Part shown: positions 21,801-33,345 of the stretch, piece by piece
Numbering within the stretch: the stretch's first letter is position 1
How the letters are laid out: every line of letters starts with the position of its first letter
Assembly (NCBI RefSeq): GCF_949628215.1
Contig: NC_134288.1
Span: 10,671,682 to 10,735,681 of the forward strand
DNA length: 64,000 nucleotides
Direction: 5' to 3'
Source: Phalacrocorax aristotelis
Taxonomy: Eukaryota > Chordata > Aves > Suliformes > Phalacrocoracidae
Translations under genes and position numbers: made by a program
Notes under the pieces: generated by a model
What the model saw: the letters and a program-made list of their open reading frames with translations, nothing else
Told to the model about the DNA's origin: nothing
Database searches by the model: none

Positions 21801-22979
21801 TTACTGCTCCATCCTTTGGAGAGCGGCTGGTTTGGAGGAGTGGGGAGAGCCGGGCGTGGGGCGGCACACCCAGTGGCATCACTGCCTGGCTCCAGCTGGA
21901 GGACGGCGGGTTCCGGGGGGGTGGGAACGGCCGTGAGTGGGGCTGCATGGAGCTGTGCCACGGCCCAGGTGGGTCCATGAACCCCTAACTGTGGGATACT
22001 GGGTGCCTGAGTCCCTCCAGGCAGCGGGGAAGTGCTGAATCCCCCGTTTCCTGGGCCCATTGCTGGTTTTGGAGGCATCTGCTGACCAGATTGTGCCGTG
22101 GTGTGCCGGGGTGCATATGCCAGGACATGCCAGCCAACAGCTGGGGAGTGCCCAGGCCCAGCTCTGGGTGCTCCCCCTCCCCACGCCCCCATTGCCCACT
22201 CCCCTGCTGGGTGCTGCAGGCTGCTGGGTGGGAGGCTGCGTCCTCGCTGGGAAGGACTGGGTGATGCTGGAAAGCAGCTCTGCCCTGCTCCACCACCTCC
22301 TCTGCTGGCAAGAGGTTTGCAGCCTCAGGGCTGTGCATACATGTGAGTGTGCATGTGTGTGTGCAGGCGTGTATACATCTGTGCATGTATGTATGCGTGT
22401 GTGCCCATGTGATTATGTGTGTGTGTGCATGGATGTGTGCATGTGATTGATTCCCTTCCACGTCTGCTTCACGAAGGGGTGGCTGCAGCCCAGGGCGCCG
22501 CTGGCCCCACACACCCTCCTCCCTGCCTCCAGAGCTGGAGCCAGGCGTTGGAGCCGGCAGGCCTTGGCATGGGGGGAAGCCAGTGGGACCGGGATGCCGG
22601 ACTCAGCAGGAGCACCAGCTTGCGCTGAGGCTGGATGCTGCCGATGTGGGCCCCGATGGTATCACAGCTCCCCGGGTGGGCGCTGGCTCTGGCAGCTCTT
22701 GACGCCCAGCGTCGAGGGGTCTGGCCAGACCATGCTCCCCGTCCCTGCCAGCCAGTGGGTGTACGATGGCTCCAACACTGGCATGGGGTATGTCCACGCC
22801 AAGCCACTGAAAATCTGGGGGGCCACCGGGGCTCGGCTGTGGGCCGGGGGGATCCGGGCTGCCTTCTGCCACCGTGGCCCCCAGCCCCACTGCTCAGCCC
22901 ATGGCATCCTGTGCCGGGGCCCATTGTTCGGCCGCGCCAGGCTGTGGGGTGGGATTCCTTTGTCAGAGCTCAGCAATAT
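18830..22979. other. Intergenic, no gene seen
   Basis: GC-rich sequence between the C20orf204 end and the likely 3' end of the Rh gene. Many overlapping open frames on both strands show no motif, domain or splice support. A small purine-rich AT island at about 20640-20810 contains an MEF2-like word (ATAAAAATAG). A TG-rich microsatellite lies inside this interval (listed separately). Confidence 0.5.
22336..22446. repeat. Degenerate (TG)n microsatellite
   Basis: Alternating T-G/C-A sequence (ATGTGTGTGTG, ATGTATGTATGCG and variants) for about 110 bases. Confidence 0.85.
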
Positions 22980-22985
22980 TTTATT
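22980..22985 (-). terminator. Candidate poly(A) signal of the Rh-like gene
   Basis: TTTATT on the + strand reads AATAAA on the minus strand, 1.3 kb downstream of the Rh-like stop codon. It is the only canonical hexamer I noticed on that strand in the interval. The 3' UTR would then be about 22960-24284. Confidence 0.35.
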
Positions 22986-24284
22986 CTAACAATTAACCAA
23001 ACACGCCCGGGCTCCTGAGCCTGTTTGTGATTATTGGAGGGCAAATTCCCCAGCCTCATTCCCTCTTGGTGTCGGCTCTGCCCGGGGCTGCACCGGGCAG
23101 TGGGAATCCAACCCTGCTCCTGCTAGCTTGGGGTTGGGGACCCCCAACCGTGCTGAGAGACCCCCGCTCCTGTGGCCGGTGCTGGAGGGGGTTTGGTTGC
23201 CTCGACCCCCTCGGGAGCCCACGAGCATCGCCGACATTGTCTCCGCAGCAGCGGGATCCGTGGCGGCGCAGGGGCAGCGGTGACTCATGGATGGGGGGGG
23301 ATGTGAATCACAGCCCTTGCTCTGCAGGCAGGATGCGGCCCCGCGCTCGCAGCTTGCCACATGCCAGCGATGGACCGCAGGCTTTGTCCTCCGCAGGGTG
23401 GAAGCGGCTCGCTGCCCAGGGCGGAATGAGACGGGGCTGCTGCTCTTCCTTGGGGGCCCCCCGCGTCCCGGGATGCCAGCACAGCTTTCCTGGCCCCAGA
23501 TTCAGGGTGGGATGAGGGTGCTGTGGGGTATATGTGCCCCCTACATCCTGGCTCTCTCCGAGGCTCCTTGCCTGGGCTGTGTCCTTATTACTGCTTGCTG
23601 CACTGGTGGTAAAAAATGCTGGCACCTCCCTTTGCAAACTATCCTGGAGAGTGGATTGCCCAGCACAGGTTATCCCTGTAAACTCACCTGGGGCCACCTC
23701 AGCTCATCTCAAAGCACCCCACTGCTGCATTTCCACCCTCCAGGCAATGGATGCTGAGTCCCGGGCTCCGTGCTGAGGCCACAGCCATGGCTGGAACAGG
23801 CAGCGAGTCGGCAGCCCTCACCGGGTGCTGCCCATCATGGGCAGGGGAGTCCTGAGTGGGAGCTGGAGCCAAGGGTTGGGGCAGGCACCGCAGGTGATAC
23901 CGCCCGCCGGGAGCAAAGCAGCCAGTGCTGGGGCTGGTGCCCTGTGGCAAGACTGTCTGTGTTAGCCAGGGGTTATTAGCCATCTGGGGGAAGACACCCT
24001 GAGCAGGTTGTTTCTCCAGTGGTTGCTGGGATTTGAGGGATCCTGGGAGTGGCTGAGGCAGAGGAGGGGGTTCATGCTGCAGAGTAGAAGGACGGAGGAG
24101 CGACCGGTGCTGTGGTGCTGCCCTGGCCCTGCCCGTGTCCTCGGCGGCCGGAGCAGGGCATGGAGCAGCGAGTGGACACAGGCACCACTTCCTGCCTGCT
24201 GTTCCCTGCGGGTGATGGGGGCAGAAAGGTATGACCCCTGAGCCAGTCCCAGGCACCTTGCTGTGGCAGCACACACGCCAGTGC

Positions 24285-25679
24285 TTAAACCCTCTCCTTC
24301 AGAGCCATGGCTCCTTCCTCAGTGGTACTGCCCGGCTCTGAGCTCTCAGCTTGATCCTGGACCTTAAAATACAGTGCATCATCAAAGCAGAGCTGCTCGG
24401 GTGGCTGGGCCAGGCAGGGCAGCCGGAGCACGGTGCCGGTGAGCAGCCCAGCAAGCAGCGAGCCGCCGATGGCCACTGCCAGCCCCGCCACCTGGCACAG
24501 CGCCTGCCTGCCGGCCCCGTGGTTCCCCCATTGTCCCCCTGCCGCCTCGCTGGCATTGCCCCCAACAGGGGACTCCTGGGAGAAGTGGGACCCGGAGGTG
24601 TCCTTGGATGCCACCAGAATGGCCGCAGCACTGGCCATGGCGCCGAGGATGCCGGGCAAGCCGTGGAGATTGTGGATGCCGCACTGGTCCTGGAGCGTGA
24701 GCTTCCTTGCCAGGAGTGGGGTGAGGAACCTGAAGCCGAGGATGCACGCCACAGCTGAGAGGCTGCCCAGGGCAAGAGCGGCCACCGGCAGCATGGCCAT
24801 GTCAGCCACTGCACCGATGGCCACCCCGCCAGCCAGGCTGCCGTTCTGCACGTGGCCAGGGCTAAGCTTGCTGTTCCTCTCCAGCAGGCTGGAGGCCACC
24901 ACCATGGTCACAGCACTGGCGCTCATGGCCAGGAAGGTGTTTAGGATGGCACGATGCTGGGCATCTCCTGGTTGGCAGAGGACAGCCACGAAGCTGGGCC
25001 AGAAAACCCAGAGGATGAATGTACCCACAAGGGACAGGAGGTCAGAGCGGGGTGTTGGGGTCTCCTTGGGGTGCACCAGCCGCCGTGACGTCCCAAACAG
25101 AGCCTTGGACACGCCGAGGCCAAAATAGCAGGAGAAGACATGGATTGTGATGGTGCCCCCCACATCAAGGATGCCCAGACAGGTGATGATGGCCCACTCG
25201 CTGGTGAAGTAGATGGGGACTTCACAGACAGCCATGACAAGGAGCTGGCAAGGGCTGGTCCTCCCCAGGATGGCTCCCATGGAGATAAGCACCGTCACAG
25301 CAGCAAACTCGGCAGTGAGGAGGTTGTGGAGGTCCAGGTGGGCCTGGCCATGTTGGAAGTGATGCAGCAAGCCCTTCAGCACCAGTGCCCATTGCGTGGA
25401 GAAGTTGAGCAGGAGGAAGTTGTGGGTGACAGCACTGAGCCCATAGCGGGGCAGGAACATCAGCAGAAGCCCCAGCCCTACCACCAACATCACCTGGATG
25501 TCCTGGAAGAGGGGGAAGATGCCGTGGAGCTGCTTGGCCGCTAAGTTGGCATCCTCTGCCCATGCCAAGGGCTTGTCATAGGTGACAAAGAGAGCAAAGA
25601 AGAGGACCACGGCACCTTGGAAGAGCCCCAGGGAGAGGGGCAGGAGGTGGTGGGGACAGGCGGAGGGCAGCGCAGCCAT
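24285..25679 (-). CDS. Intronless Rh-family ammonium/CO2 channel (464 aa)
   Basis: Rh glycoproteins are 12-helix trimeric membrane channels for NH3/NH4+ (and probably CO2). One open frame covers the whole fold. Residues aligning with human RhCG functional sites are kept: pore-gate phenylalanines F125 and F230 (RhCG F130, F235), D172 (D177) and the twin histidines H180 and H339 (H185, H344). Signature stretches include GGTITIHVFSCYFGL, LAGGVAIGA and CGIHNLHGLPGILG, and the cytoplasmic CF-D-DALYF motif lies near residue 431. I chose the ATG at 25679: it begins at the usual Rh N terminus, while the in-frame ATG at 25751 adds 24 Pro/Arg-rich residues and would lie almost at the presumed cap site. 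The N-terminal loop glycosylation sequon of RhAG/BG/CG is missing; a sequon remains at N375. Other vertebrate Rh genes have about ten exons, so a single exon is odd. Subfamily is unsettled: Rhp2-type or a retrocopy-derived paralogue. Confidence 0.93.
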   Translation of the reverse strand: MAALPSACPHHLLPLSLGLFQGAVVLFFALFVTYDKPLAWAEDANLAAKQLHGIFPLFQDIQVMLVVGLGLLLMFLPRYGLSAVTHNFLLLNFSTQWALVLKGLLHHFQHGQAHLDLHNLLTAEFAAVTVLISMGAILGRTSPCQLLVMAVCEVPIYFTSEWAIITCLGILDVGGTITIHVFSCYFGLGVSKALFGTSRRLVHPKETPTPRSDLLSLVGTFILWVFWPSFVAVLCQPGDAQHRAILNTFLAMSASAVTMVVASSLLERNSKLSPGHVQNGSLAGGVAIGAVADMAMLPVAALALGSLSAVACILGFRFLTPLLARKLTLQDQCGIHNLHGLPGILGAMASAAAILVASKDTSGSHFSQESPVGGNASEAAGGQWGNHGAGRQALCQVAGLAVAIGGSLLAGLLTGTVLRLPCLAQPPEQLCFDDALYFKVQDQAESSEPGSTTEEGAMALKERV

Positions 25680-25780
25680 CCCGGGGCGGACAGGAGGGAA
25701 TGGTGACCGGTGGAGTGACTGAGTGCGGGGCAGCAGCCTGACAGCACTCATGGGGTGAGCTCAGCTCACTCCTACATGGG

Positions 25781-25808
25781 GGTTTTATGGCCATGATTAA
25801 TTTTTAAC
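25781..25808 (-). promoter_or_regulatory. Candidate core promoter of the Rh-like gene: TATA-like box and HNF1-like site
   Basis: Read on the minus strand, a CCATAAAACC word (25790-25781) lies about 100 bases before the chosen start codon, and immediately upstream is GTTAAAAATTAAT (25808-25796), close to the HNF1 palindrome. A cap site near 25755 would leave a 5' UTR of about 75 bases. HNF1 sites are common in kidney, gut and liver promoters, where Rh channels are often expressed; use here is inference. Confidence 0.35.
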
Positions 25809-26224
25809 CAAAGATATAAGTTTATGTGCCAGAAGAGGAGGTTTTTTTGCCCCCTCCCTTCTTCAAACACAACGGCCATAAATTACCCACACATGCTCTT
25901 GTTTGGCCGCCATAAAAAGTGGACATGAGAGGGATTATGATTTTGAAGGGAAACAAGAAAAACCTGCCATGGGGCAGTGTGGGGAGAAGGACTATCTGCG
26001 AGGAGCCAGCCAGGGACGAGGGTACCATGGCATACACCCCCATTTAACCCATCCCCATCCTGGGAGGGGGGACCACACTGCTGAAACACCCAGAGAGGTG
26101 CTGGGAGCTCAGACTCCCCCAGCTCCCAGTCTGGATCTGCCACATCCCACACAGGGATGGCCCCAGCACCGCCACCACCCCACACTGCGGGATGATGCAC
26201 AGTTTGCTCAGCAACTGCCTGGAT

Positions 26225-26640
26225 TTTGCAAAACGCCATAAAGCTCTGAAATCAGGGCTGAAAAGATCATTTTCTCACAGGTTTGCATTGGCTTGAATGG
26301 CTGGAAATTCATTAACAATTAGTGCGCGAGAAAAACAAAGCCCAGAGCAGCCAAGCAGCTACCCCGAAGTTTCTGGGTTGCTGCTTAGTGTGACATTTTG
26401 CCAGTGAATGTCTGGAAAAAAAAAAAAAAAAAAAAGAGAACCACAAGAACAAAAGGCAGAAGGGTTGGTAAATATTTGTTCCAGAGAGAAGATATTTTTG
26501 TGCTGTCCCTGATCTCAACACCCCTGCCGTGGGCGCTGGCTCCGCGCCGCTCTTCGTCATTGTTACTGGAGGATGAGGCAGGCAAGGGCGCAAAATGGGA
26601 AACAATTGTTGAATAATCTGCGCGAGGCTCCTCTGCCAAA
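26225..26640. promoter_or_regulatory. AT-rich island with A20 tract and SOX-type palindrome, candidate cis element
   Basis: An AT-rich block stands out from GC-rich flanks about 0.5-0.9 kb upstream of the Rh-like gene. It contains a run of 20 A at 26416-26435, homeodomain-type words near 26308 (CATTAACAATTAG) and the palindrome AACAATTGTT at 26601-26610, two overlapping inverted SOX core words. No coding frame is credible. Confidence 0.3.
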
Positions 26641-29600
26641 CCCTCCCCGGCCATTTTTCAACCCAAAGATGCTGGAAATGGGGGCAACGTATAGGAGGAG
26701 GAGGTACTTTGAAGGCAGTGCCTTTGGGGGTTGAGGAGAAGTTGCGTTGCACCCAAGCCGTGGCCAACAGCAGCAGAGGGGTGGTGAGAGCTGCAGGGGT
26801 TTGCGGAATGGGACTCAGGATGCTTTGTCTGCTTGTAACATGTCCCTGCTGCAGCGCCAGTGCTGCTAACGGCATCAGATGCTCCCATGGGGATCCCCCA
26901 CCCAAGGAAGTGTGGGGCTGGGGTCCCCACGGTGCCATACGGCTCTCTCCAGTGTCCCCGGGGTGTCTGGGGATGGGGTGGGACGGGGGGGTGGGATGCT
27001 CCCATTGCTCCTGCCTGTGCCTGCACTGGGGCACAACCCAACCCACTGCCCACGCCTGCTGCCGGCTCCCACCTCCACCAGCAGCAGGGATGAGGGATGA
27101 TGGATGCAGGCAAAGCCTCCCCCCACCCCTTGCTGGTAAAAAAGAGGCAAAGAAAGGCAATTTCAGCCCCTGACCCCCTGCCTGTAAGTCTTCACATGCC
27201 ATGCCAGCCTGCCAAAGGGATCTCCAAGGGGTAGCCTGGTGCAGTGAGACCTCTTTTATTGATGGCAGGTGAGAGAAAACCCCAGTGTGATGCTCGGGAC
27301 GGTCAGTGGTCCTGAAATGGAGGAGTCGTGCTGCTCTTAAAGACCACAGAGAAGAGTTTTGGCCTGGCTGAGCAAGGGAGCCGCATGCGAGCAAGGGTAG
27401 GGCTCACCCCAGTGTGCTGGATACTGAGGTGCTCGCTGCTGCATGCTTGCTCCCCTGCTGCTGCCCAGAGGTGGCTCATCCCTCCCCTTCTCCCCTTCCA
27501 CTTCAGTTTGGGGCTTTTTAGGGTGAGGCTAAATAAAACGCTGAAAGAAAAAGTTTTTGAAACAGGTCTTTCAAATAGCAAAGTGCTTTGAAGATTGCAA
27601 AGTTACGGCAGAGTGCCTCTTGTGAGGAGGAGACTGGAGGAGATGTGCCCTCCTGGAGCATCCCAGCGCTGCCAGATCTGCTGGAGAAGACAAGCATTGT
27701 GTCAGGAGATTTGGGATGTAAAGGCCCTCCTGGATCTGGCTGTCGCCTCTGGTAAGGGGTGGAGGCATGGGGACACCAGGAGGTTGGGGTGCCCTCACCG
27801 GACCCAGCTTGCAGGGTCAATAGGCGCTGTGCAGGGGCACGCAGGGAAGTGACAGTGCAGGGTTGCACTGCTGGGCTTGGTGCTTGGGGACAGGGGTGTT
27901 TTGGGAGGTGACAGGGCTCCTTATCTCCATTGGTGGGTGATAAGTGGTTGCAGGCTCAGCAGGATGTCCTTGGACATGTGCCCTTTTTCCACCTGGAAAT
28001 GTTGTTCTGGCAGTGTTTGGGGATTTGGGATGCTTATTCAGGCTCCCAGAGGGGCAGAAGCCAACAGAGGGGCTCCCCCATGACTGCAGCACCTCACATC
28101 CCTCCTGCCAGCATCCCTGGATTTGCTGCATCCAATGCGGGACAGAGCTGTGCCGGCACAGGGGCACACGTGGAGGCCGGGGCCAACCACCATGGTCCTT
28201 TGCCGAGCCGTTGGGTACTACCAACCCCTCCCCTTGGGAAAAAGGCCACCCTGTTTAGCCTCCACGCTTCCCAAACCAGGCGAGGTGCAGAGAGCAGCAG
28301 CGCCCAAGCACTGCCCAAACCAAAGACCCCACTGCAGAGACAGGGTAAACCCCGCCAGGGCGCAGATTGAAAAATAACCTTTATGGCACCCATAAAAGAA
28401 GGTCAAAGTTTCAAGAGGTCGCTGGGAAGGTGAAAGTCCCCCCTGGCCCCGGAGCACCCCCGAGGGCAGTGAATGATTAACCCTGTGGCGCAGGGTGTGC
28501 CGGCGGGATGCCACGGTCCTTGCGGGGAGGACCCAACACAGGAGGAAGGTCCAGTGACTCCAGTAACATTTTCCAGGCATGAAGAGTTTTCTTTCGGCAC
28601 CGAAGAAGCAGGGATGGAGGAAGCATCTGGTGAGGGCCGGGGTGATGGGGAGGGGACCATTGAATTCCACCCCCCACGTCCCCCTTTCACTGTGTGGGCA
28701 GTTGTTTTATGGCAGGAGGACTGGGGAACCATTTTAGCATGATCCACACTGAGACTGCTGGAGGAGTTCCCCGCTGAGGGCTGGATACAAAGAAAAGCTG
28801 AATTAACCGAGGGTCATATAAGGCAACAGGATCTGACAGATCTGAGCCAATATATGCTGGCAACAGCCAGTCCATGGCACTGTGAGAAAACACTCCTGCA
28901 AATTTAACAAATCCCTATGGTCTAGAAAGTCATGTACAAGAAATTACTAATGAAGGGATCTAGTCATATCTGGATTTCCAGACGTTGGTCATGCTCCCAC
29001 CTCGTTTTGCAGGCCATATAAGTACATGGATCTGAATCCCGGGCGCTGGAGACCAGGAGGATTGTTCCGATCGTCTTGTCTGACCTCCTGCGTCAGACGA
29101 GAGCTCTCAGCGAGGAGGGGATGCTCAGCTGAGCCGGGCGGCCGCGGCCGGATCCTGTGGCTGTGCAGGGCTGGGGTTGGCCGGAGAAGGTTTGGGAATG
29201 CTGTGGTGGCACTGGGGTGGCTGGGTGCCCCCACCCCGTGGCAATGCACAGGCACCCGGGGATGGGTGCTGGGGACCCGCTGCTGGGCAGGAGGGAGTGG
29301 GAGCTCCAGCTTCATCCCCATGGGGCTGCAAGCGGACGCCTGGCTGAGGCACCACGTGGTGGGGAGGGACTGCTGGCAGCACCCCTAGCCTCAGCACCGC
29401 TCTTCTCCCCACCACCCCCTCCAGCCACTCTCCTGAGCCTGGAGCACCCCAAAAATCCCCGTTCCTTAAAGATCCTGCCAGAAAGCTGGGCTGCCCACAG
29501 AGCTGCGCCTGTTCTTGCTCCAGGCCCTCTGTAGGTCCTACGTAAACACCCGCTGGTGTCTAAGCAAGCTGGGAGTGAGCTCCACGAGCGTTTTAAAAGC

Positions 29601-29880
29601 CCCGGTCCGACTCTAACCCCAGGAGCCTCGGTGCCGGCTGTCAGGGGGCAGGCGGGGGGCCAACTCCCCTCCCCAGCCCCTCACAGCTGAGTCCTACTGG
29701 GGAGGGGGGACAAAGCCGAACAGACGTCACAGCGGCATCACGCGGTCCGAGTGGCCTTCTCCATCTTGTTAGCACATTGTGTAACACAACATGTGGAGGC
29801 GCTGGGACCGCACACGCATGCACTCCCCGACAGCCCAACCGGGGGGAAAAGAAGGAGGGAAAAAAAAAAAAAGAAACAGA
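26640..29880. other. Intergenic, no gene seen
   Basis: GC-rich unique sequence with composition-driven open frames only. Around 28760-29000 a more AT-rich stretch has no recognisable feature. At 29065-29095 the words CTTGTCTGACCTCCTG resemble a phrase common in old amniote interspersed repeats, but too little is left to classify. Confidence 0.45.
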
Positions 29881-30190
29881 AAAAAAAAAAAGGAAGCAAT
29901 TTAAGCTTTGAATCTTTCTCTTTAAAATGTTCTCATGGCTTCATTAGAATTTGCAGCCACAGAGGCTTTGAAGAGCATGGTATAAGGAGTGAAACATCTG
30001 GAAAAATTAGGATTAATGAAAACATAATTCCCAAGACTAAAGGAAAGATTAATCCTGCGTTACCACTTGTGTGTTCCACAGCTTTTCCCCAGCTCGTAAC
30101 GCTGAACTTATTAAATCGCCCTGAGCTGAGTTTTCCTTTTTCTCTCTCCCTCCCCTATTGAGCCCAATGGAAGCGACTGATGCCAAATGT
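29850..30190. promoter_or_regulatory. AT-rich island with paired GGATTA words, candidate enhancer
   Basis: After two A-rich tracts (about 29859-29891) comes roughly 280 bases of AT-rich, non-repetitive sequence. It holds GGATTAATG at 30010 and its inverted counterpart AGATTAATCC at 30045-30054, an arrangement typical of paired-type homeodomain (OTX/PITX-like) targets. Conservation cannot be tested here. Confidence 0.3.
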
Positions 30191-30582
30191 AACGATAACC
30201 AACTGTGCCGAGCAGCGCGGGCGCGAGCATGCTGCCTGCCCCCCCCCCACACCCAGGTGAGCGCCCACAGCCTGCAGGACCCATGGGTGGGGGTCCTTGC
30301 GTAGGGGTCTCGTGGGGTGGGGGTCCTGCTGGTGCTGAGGGAGCCCTGTGCCAGGGCAATGGGTGCTGTACCCTGGCGGGGCTGCACCTGCTCCCATGTG
30401 CGCTCCTGAGCAGGATGGGCCCCGATCAGCTCATGAGTTGTGGGGATGCTGGTGAATTAAAGAATAAATAAGGAATAAGCCCCCCTGATCTGCTTTCAAA
30501 TGCATGGCTAGGTTGAAACCAAAGCAGCCCTGGGGTGTTGGTGTCTCTGGGTAGCATTTCTGCAAGCATGAGGCTTGCCCTA

Positions 30583-30690
30583 GTGCTGTGCTGTGCCATG
30601 CGTGCTGTCCGTGCCGTGCTGTGCCATGCTATGCTGTGCAGCACCGAGCCATGCTGTGCATTCTGTGCTGTGCCGTGTCGTGCCGTGCCG
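30583..30690. repeat. Minisatellite of GTGC-TGTGCC words
   Basis: Degenerate repetition of about 5-10 base words (GTGCTGTGCCATGC, CCGTGCTGTGCC) over about 110 bases. It explains the Cys/His/Ala-rich frames on both strands here. Confidence 0.7.
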
Positions 30691-33000
30691 CATGCTGCGC
30701 CCACATTGGCACCACCCTCTGCTCCAGAAGTGGCCGCGTTTCATTGCTGCTGGGCTTTGAGCAGGCCACTGGGACATGCCAGCCCTGTACCAGCTTGCTC
30801 TGGTGGGGCTCTGGGGCTGCAGCGGGGCCATGGCATACCGTGGCACCAGAAAGTACCAGGGGCTCACGCCAGCTGTGCCAATCCCTCCTCAAGCCCCCTG
30901 GGCAGGGCTGTCCTGGGGTCTAGGGCTGCTCTGGAGCAAAGCTTGGCCGTGTGGAGGGACCAGCTAGGGAAGATGCTCTTGAGTGACAGACTCTACTGCA
31001 GCAAATTCCTCTTTACTTGGGGCAGTGATGCCACAAGCAAGTAGCATGCAAGTGCCAGCATTGGGGTTGGGGGGGGTCACATCAAACATTCCCCCAGCTT
31101 GGTCACCGCAGATGCTAATTTGCAAAAATGGATGGAGCTGGGGCTGGAGCATGTCTCCTCAGATCAAGCAGCAGCACAGCTCTCTACAGTGTGGTACTTT
31201 TTGAGAAGAATGAAAGAAAGCAGATTTCACTCCATTACATCTTCATCCATCCCACGCTGGGTGCAGGGAGGCCGGGCAGTGCCAGCCCCGCGCTGAGGCC
31301 AGCTCTGCTGAGCAGCCTCGCTCAGCTCTCCCGGCAGCCGGAGCCGGCAAACAGCTGCTCCGGCTGGCTGCCGGCGCCAGCCCCGTGCCGCTGCAGCCCC
31401 CCGTGGGGACCGGGATAATCCGGAGGGCCACAGGAGATGCATGGGGTAGGGATGGGGAGCAGCACCCCCTCTGGAGTCCCTGCTGGGGTTTGGGTGGCCT
31501 GTTGCTTGCTGGGTGCTCCCCAGAACCTCAGGGGGGGGTGGGGCAGGAATCAGAAGTGGTCTGCACCCCCTCCTTGCTTGCTGCCCCCCGAACTGAAGCT
31601 GGCTGGGGCCAAAGGCGTGTTTGCTCCATGCATGGGGGGAAAAGAGCTTGTTTGCCCCATGCACAGGGCAAAGGATGAGGCAGCGTGCCCTGGCCACCCC
31701 CGCAACCCAGGGGACTCGACAGGACCCCGGTCCCTCCTTCCCACGCTGCTGCCCAGCTCGGCACTCCCGCTTGTTTTCCAGAGAGGAAACCGACAACCTT
31801 GTTATTTCTTTGCTATTTTGTTTTTTTTCCCCCTTTTTTTCCCCTGTGCATGTGTGGAGTGGCGGGGCCCAGCTGGGGGGCAGCAGCACCGGTGCCGGGT
31901 GCTGGCGGGCGCCAGGTGCCGGCGGGGCGGCGCAGGAGGTGCCCGTCGGCCGTGGCGGGACAATGCTGGCGATGGGCTGCGCTGCTTGTGGCTGTATTGT
32001 GTGAGTGAGGAGGAGATGGATGAAGGTCACATCCTGCCACTCTTCCGATGCCCGGCACCAGGAAAAAGCTGCGCTTTGTAAATATAAAAATAAACAACAA
32101 ACTCTTCCCCCCATTTACCACCTTCCCCCCACCCTGAAGAAATCAACAACAGCCCCAGTGGTATCACAGCCACCTGCTTGGGGAAGTGATTTTTCATACA
32201 GGCAGGAAACGGGGGGTCTAATTAAATCTGGGGTCAAGAACATAAAGAGAGAATGAAGTTTATTTGGGAATCCTCGAGCGGGGCCGGAGGGGCAGGAGGG
32301 GGATGCTCAGGGGGGATGCGGGTGCATGTGACTCCATGGGATGGTTTTTCCGTGGGGCTGGGGGTGACCAGGGGCTATTTTGGCCCCACAGTGGGTTGCA
32401 GGGCATTGCATTCCCACTGTCTCCCACTATCAGATCACCCCTGGTCCCCTCCTGCTGGTGCTGCCAGGGACAGCAGTGGCAGCTTGGTCCTCGCTGGGGC
32501 AGGGATGCTCCGGGGGAGTCCCCACCATTCCTGTTCCCAGCGGGTAGAGAAAGGAGCCCGGGGACCGTCACGCTCAGACCTACAAGAGTGTCCCCAGCCT
32601 TCAGCAAGATCATATGAGGTTCCTGTTTCACAAGACGGAGGTTGGCATTTCCATTGTGCTCGCCGGGGATGTGTTGCAACGGGGCAGCTGCTTCCATCCT
32701 TTGTCCTCCTCCCCACAGAGGAGGAGTCTCGGCCTCTGCCAGGGTGACCCGTCACACCCTGCCCCCCCCCCCCAGCCACCAAATTTGGCTCTGCTGGCCA
32801 TGTCAGCCTTCCCTGATGGGTCCCGGCCACAGACATCACCCGCACCGCCAGTGCTTTCTGGCTCCAGAGGTGCCTCCTTGCTGCCATCACACCAAGTGCC
32901 CTCGGCTGGGGGGTCCCCGCCGGGTGTGGGGACACTCTGCAAATGTGATACCCCATCTCGAGCTGCTCCTGATGTTGACCCCAGGGTGGCCCGGCAGCCT
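30690..33000. other. Intergenic, no gene seen
   Basis: GC-rich sequence; the longest frame (minus strand, about 31.2-32.1 kb) has no domain or low-entropy motif that supports coding. A T-rich patch lies at about 31798-31845, and an AATAAA-like word near 32090 belongs to no recognised gene. Confidence 0.45.
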
Positions 33001-33004
33001 CTGC

Positions 33005-33345
33005 TGCCCACTGCAGGGCTACTGCTTAATTTTCACAACCAACTAACAAATGAGGGGCTAACCCACCAAAGTCCAGCTGTGGATCTCTGGGCGCTGGAGG
33101 CATCCTGGCTCCCCTGGGATGATGCCACCGTCCCGGCCCTGCTCCCCTGCCTGCAGTGGGCAGCTGCCGGCTTTTAGGAAGCGCTGCAAAAATCTTTGCC
33201 TTTGGGTTGGGCGCTCCCAGCCCTGACCCGCTTTCTATTCCCCAGCCGGGCCCAATGTGCTGAATATAAAGTAACACAGCATTGTTACGAAAAATAATTA
33301 AAACCCAACAAAAAGGCAAGCAGCAGCTGGAAGGGCTGAATCAGA
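33005..33345. promoter_or_regulatory. Two short AT-rich islands, candidate cis elements
   Basis: Positions 33025-33060 (TTAATTTTCACAACC, then CTAACAAATGAGG) and 33245-33320 (AGTAACACAGCATTGTTACG, then AATAATTAAAAC) are AT-rich unique patches in GC-rich DNA. The second contains a CATTGTT SOX-type word. No coding signal. Confidence 0.25.

Noticed and set aside
26312-27394. 360-codon minus-strand frame upstream of the Rh-like gene
   Set aside because: Runs through a poly-T/A20 tract and GC-rich filler, no motif; overlapping frames on the other strand.
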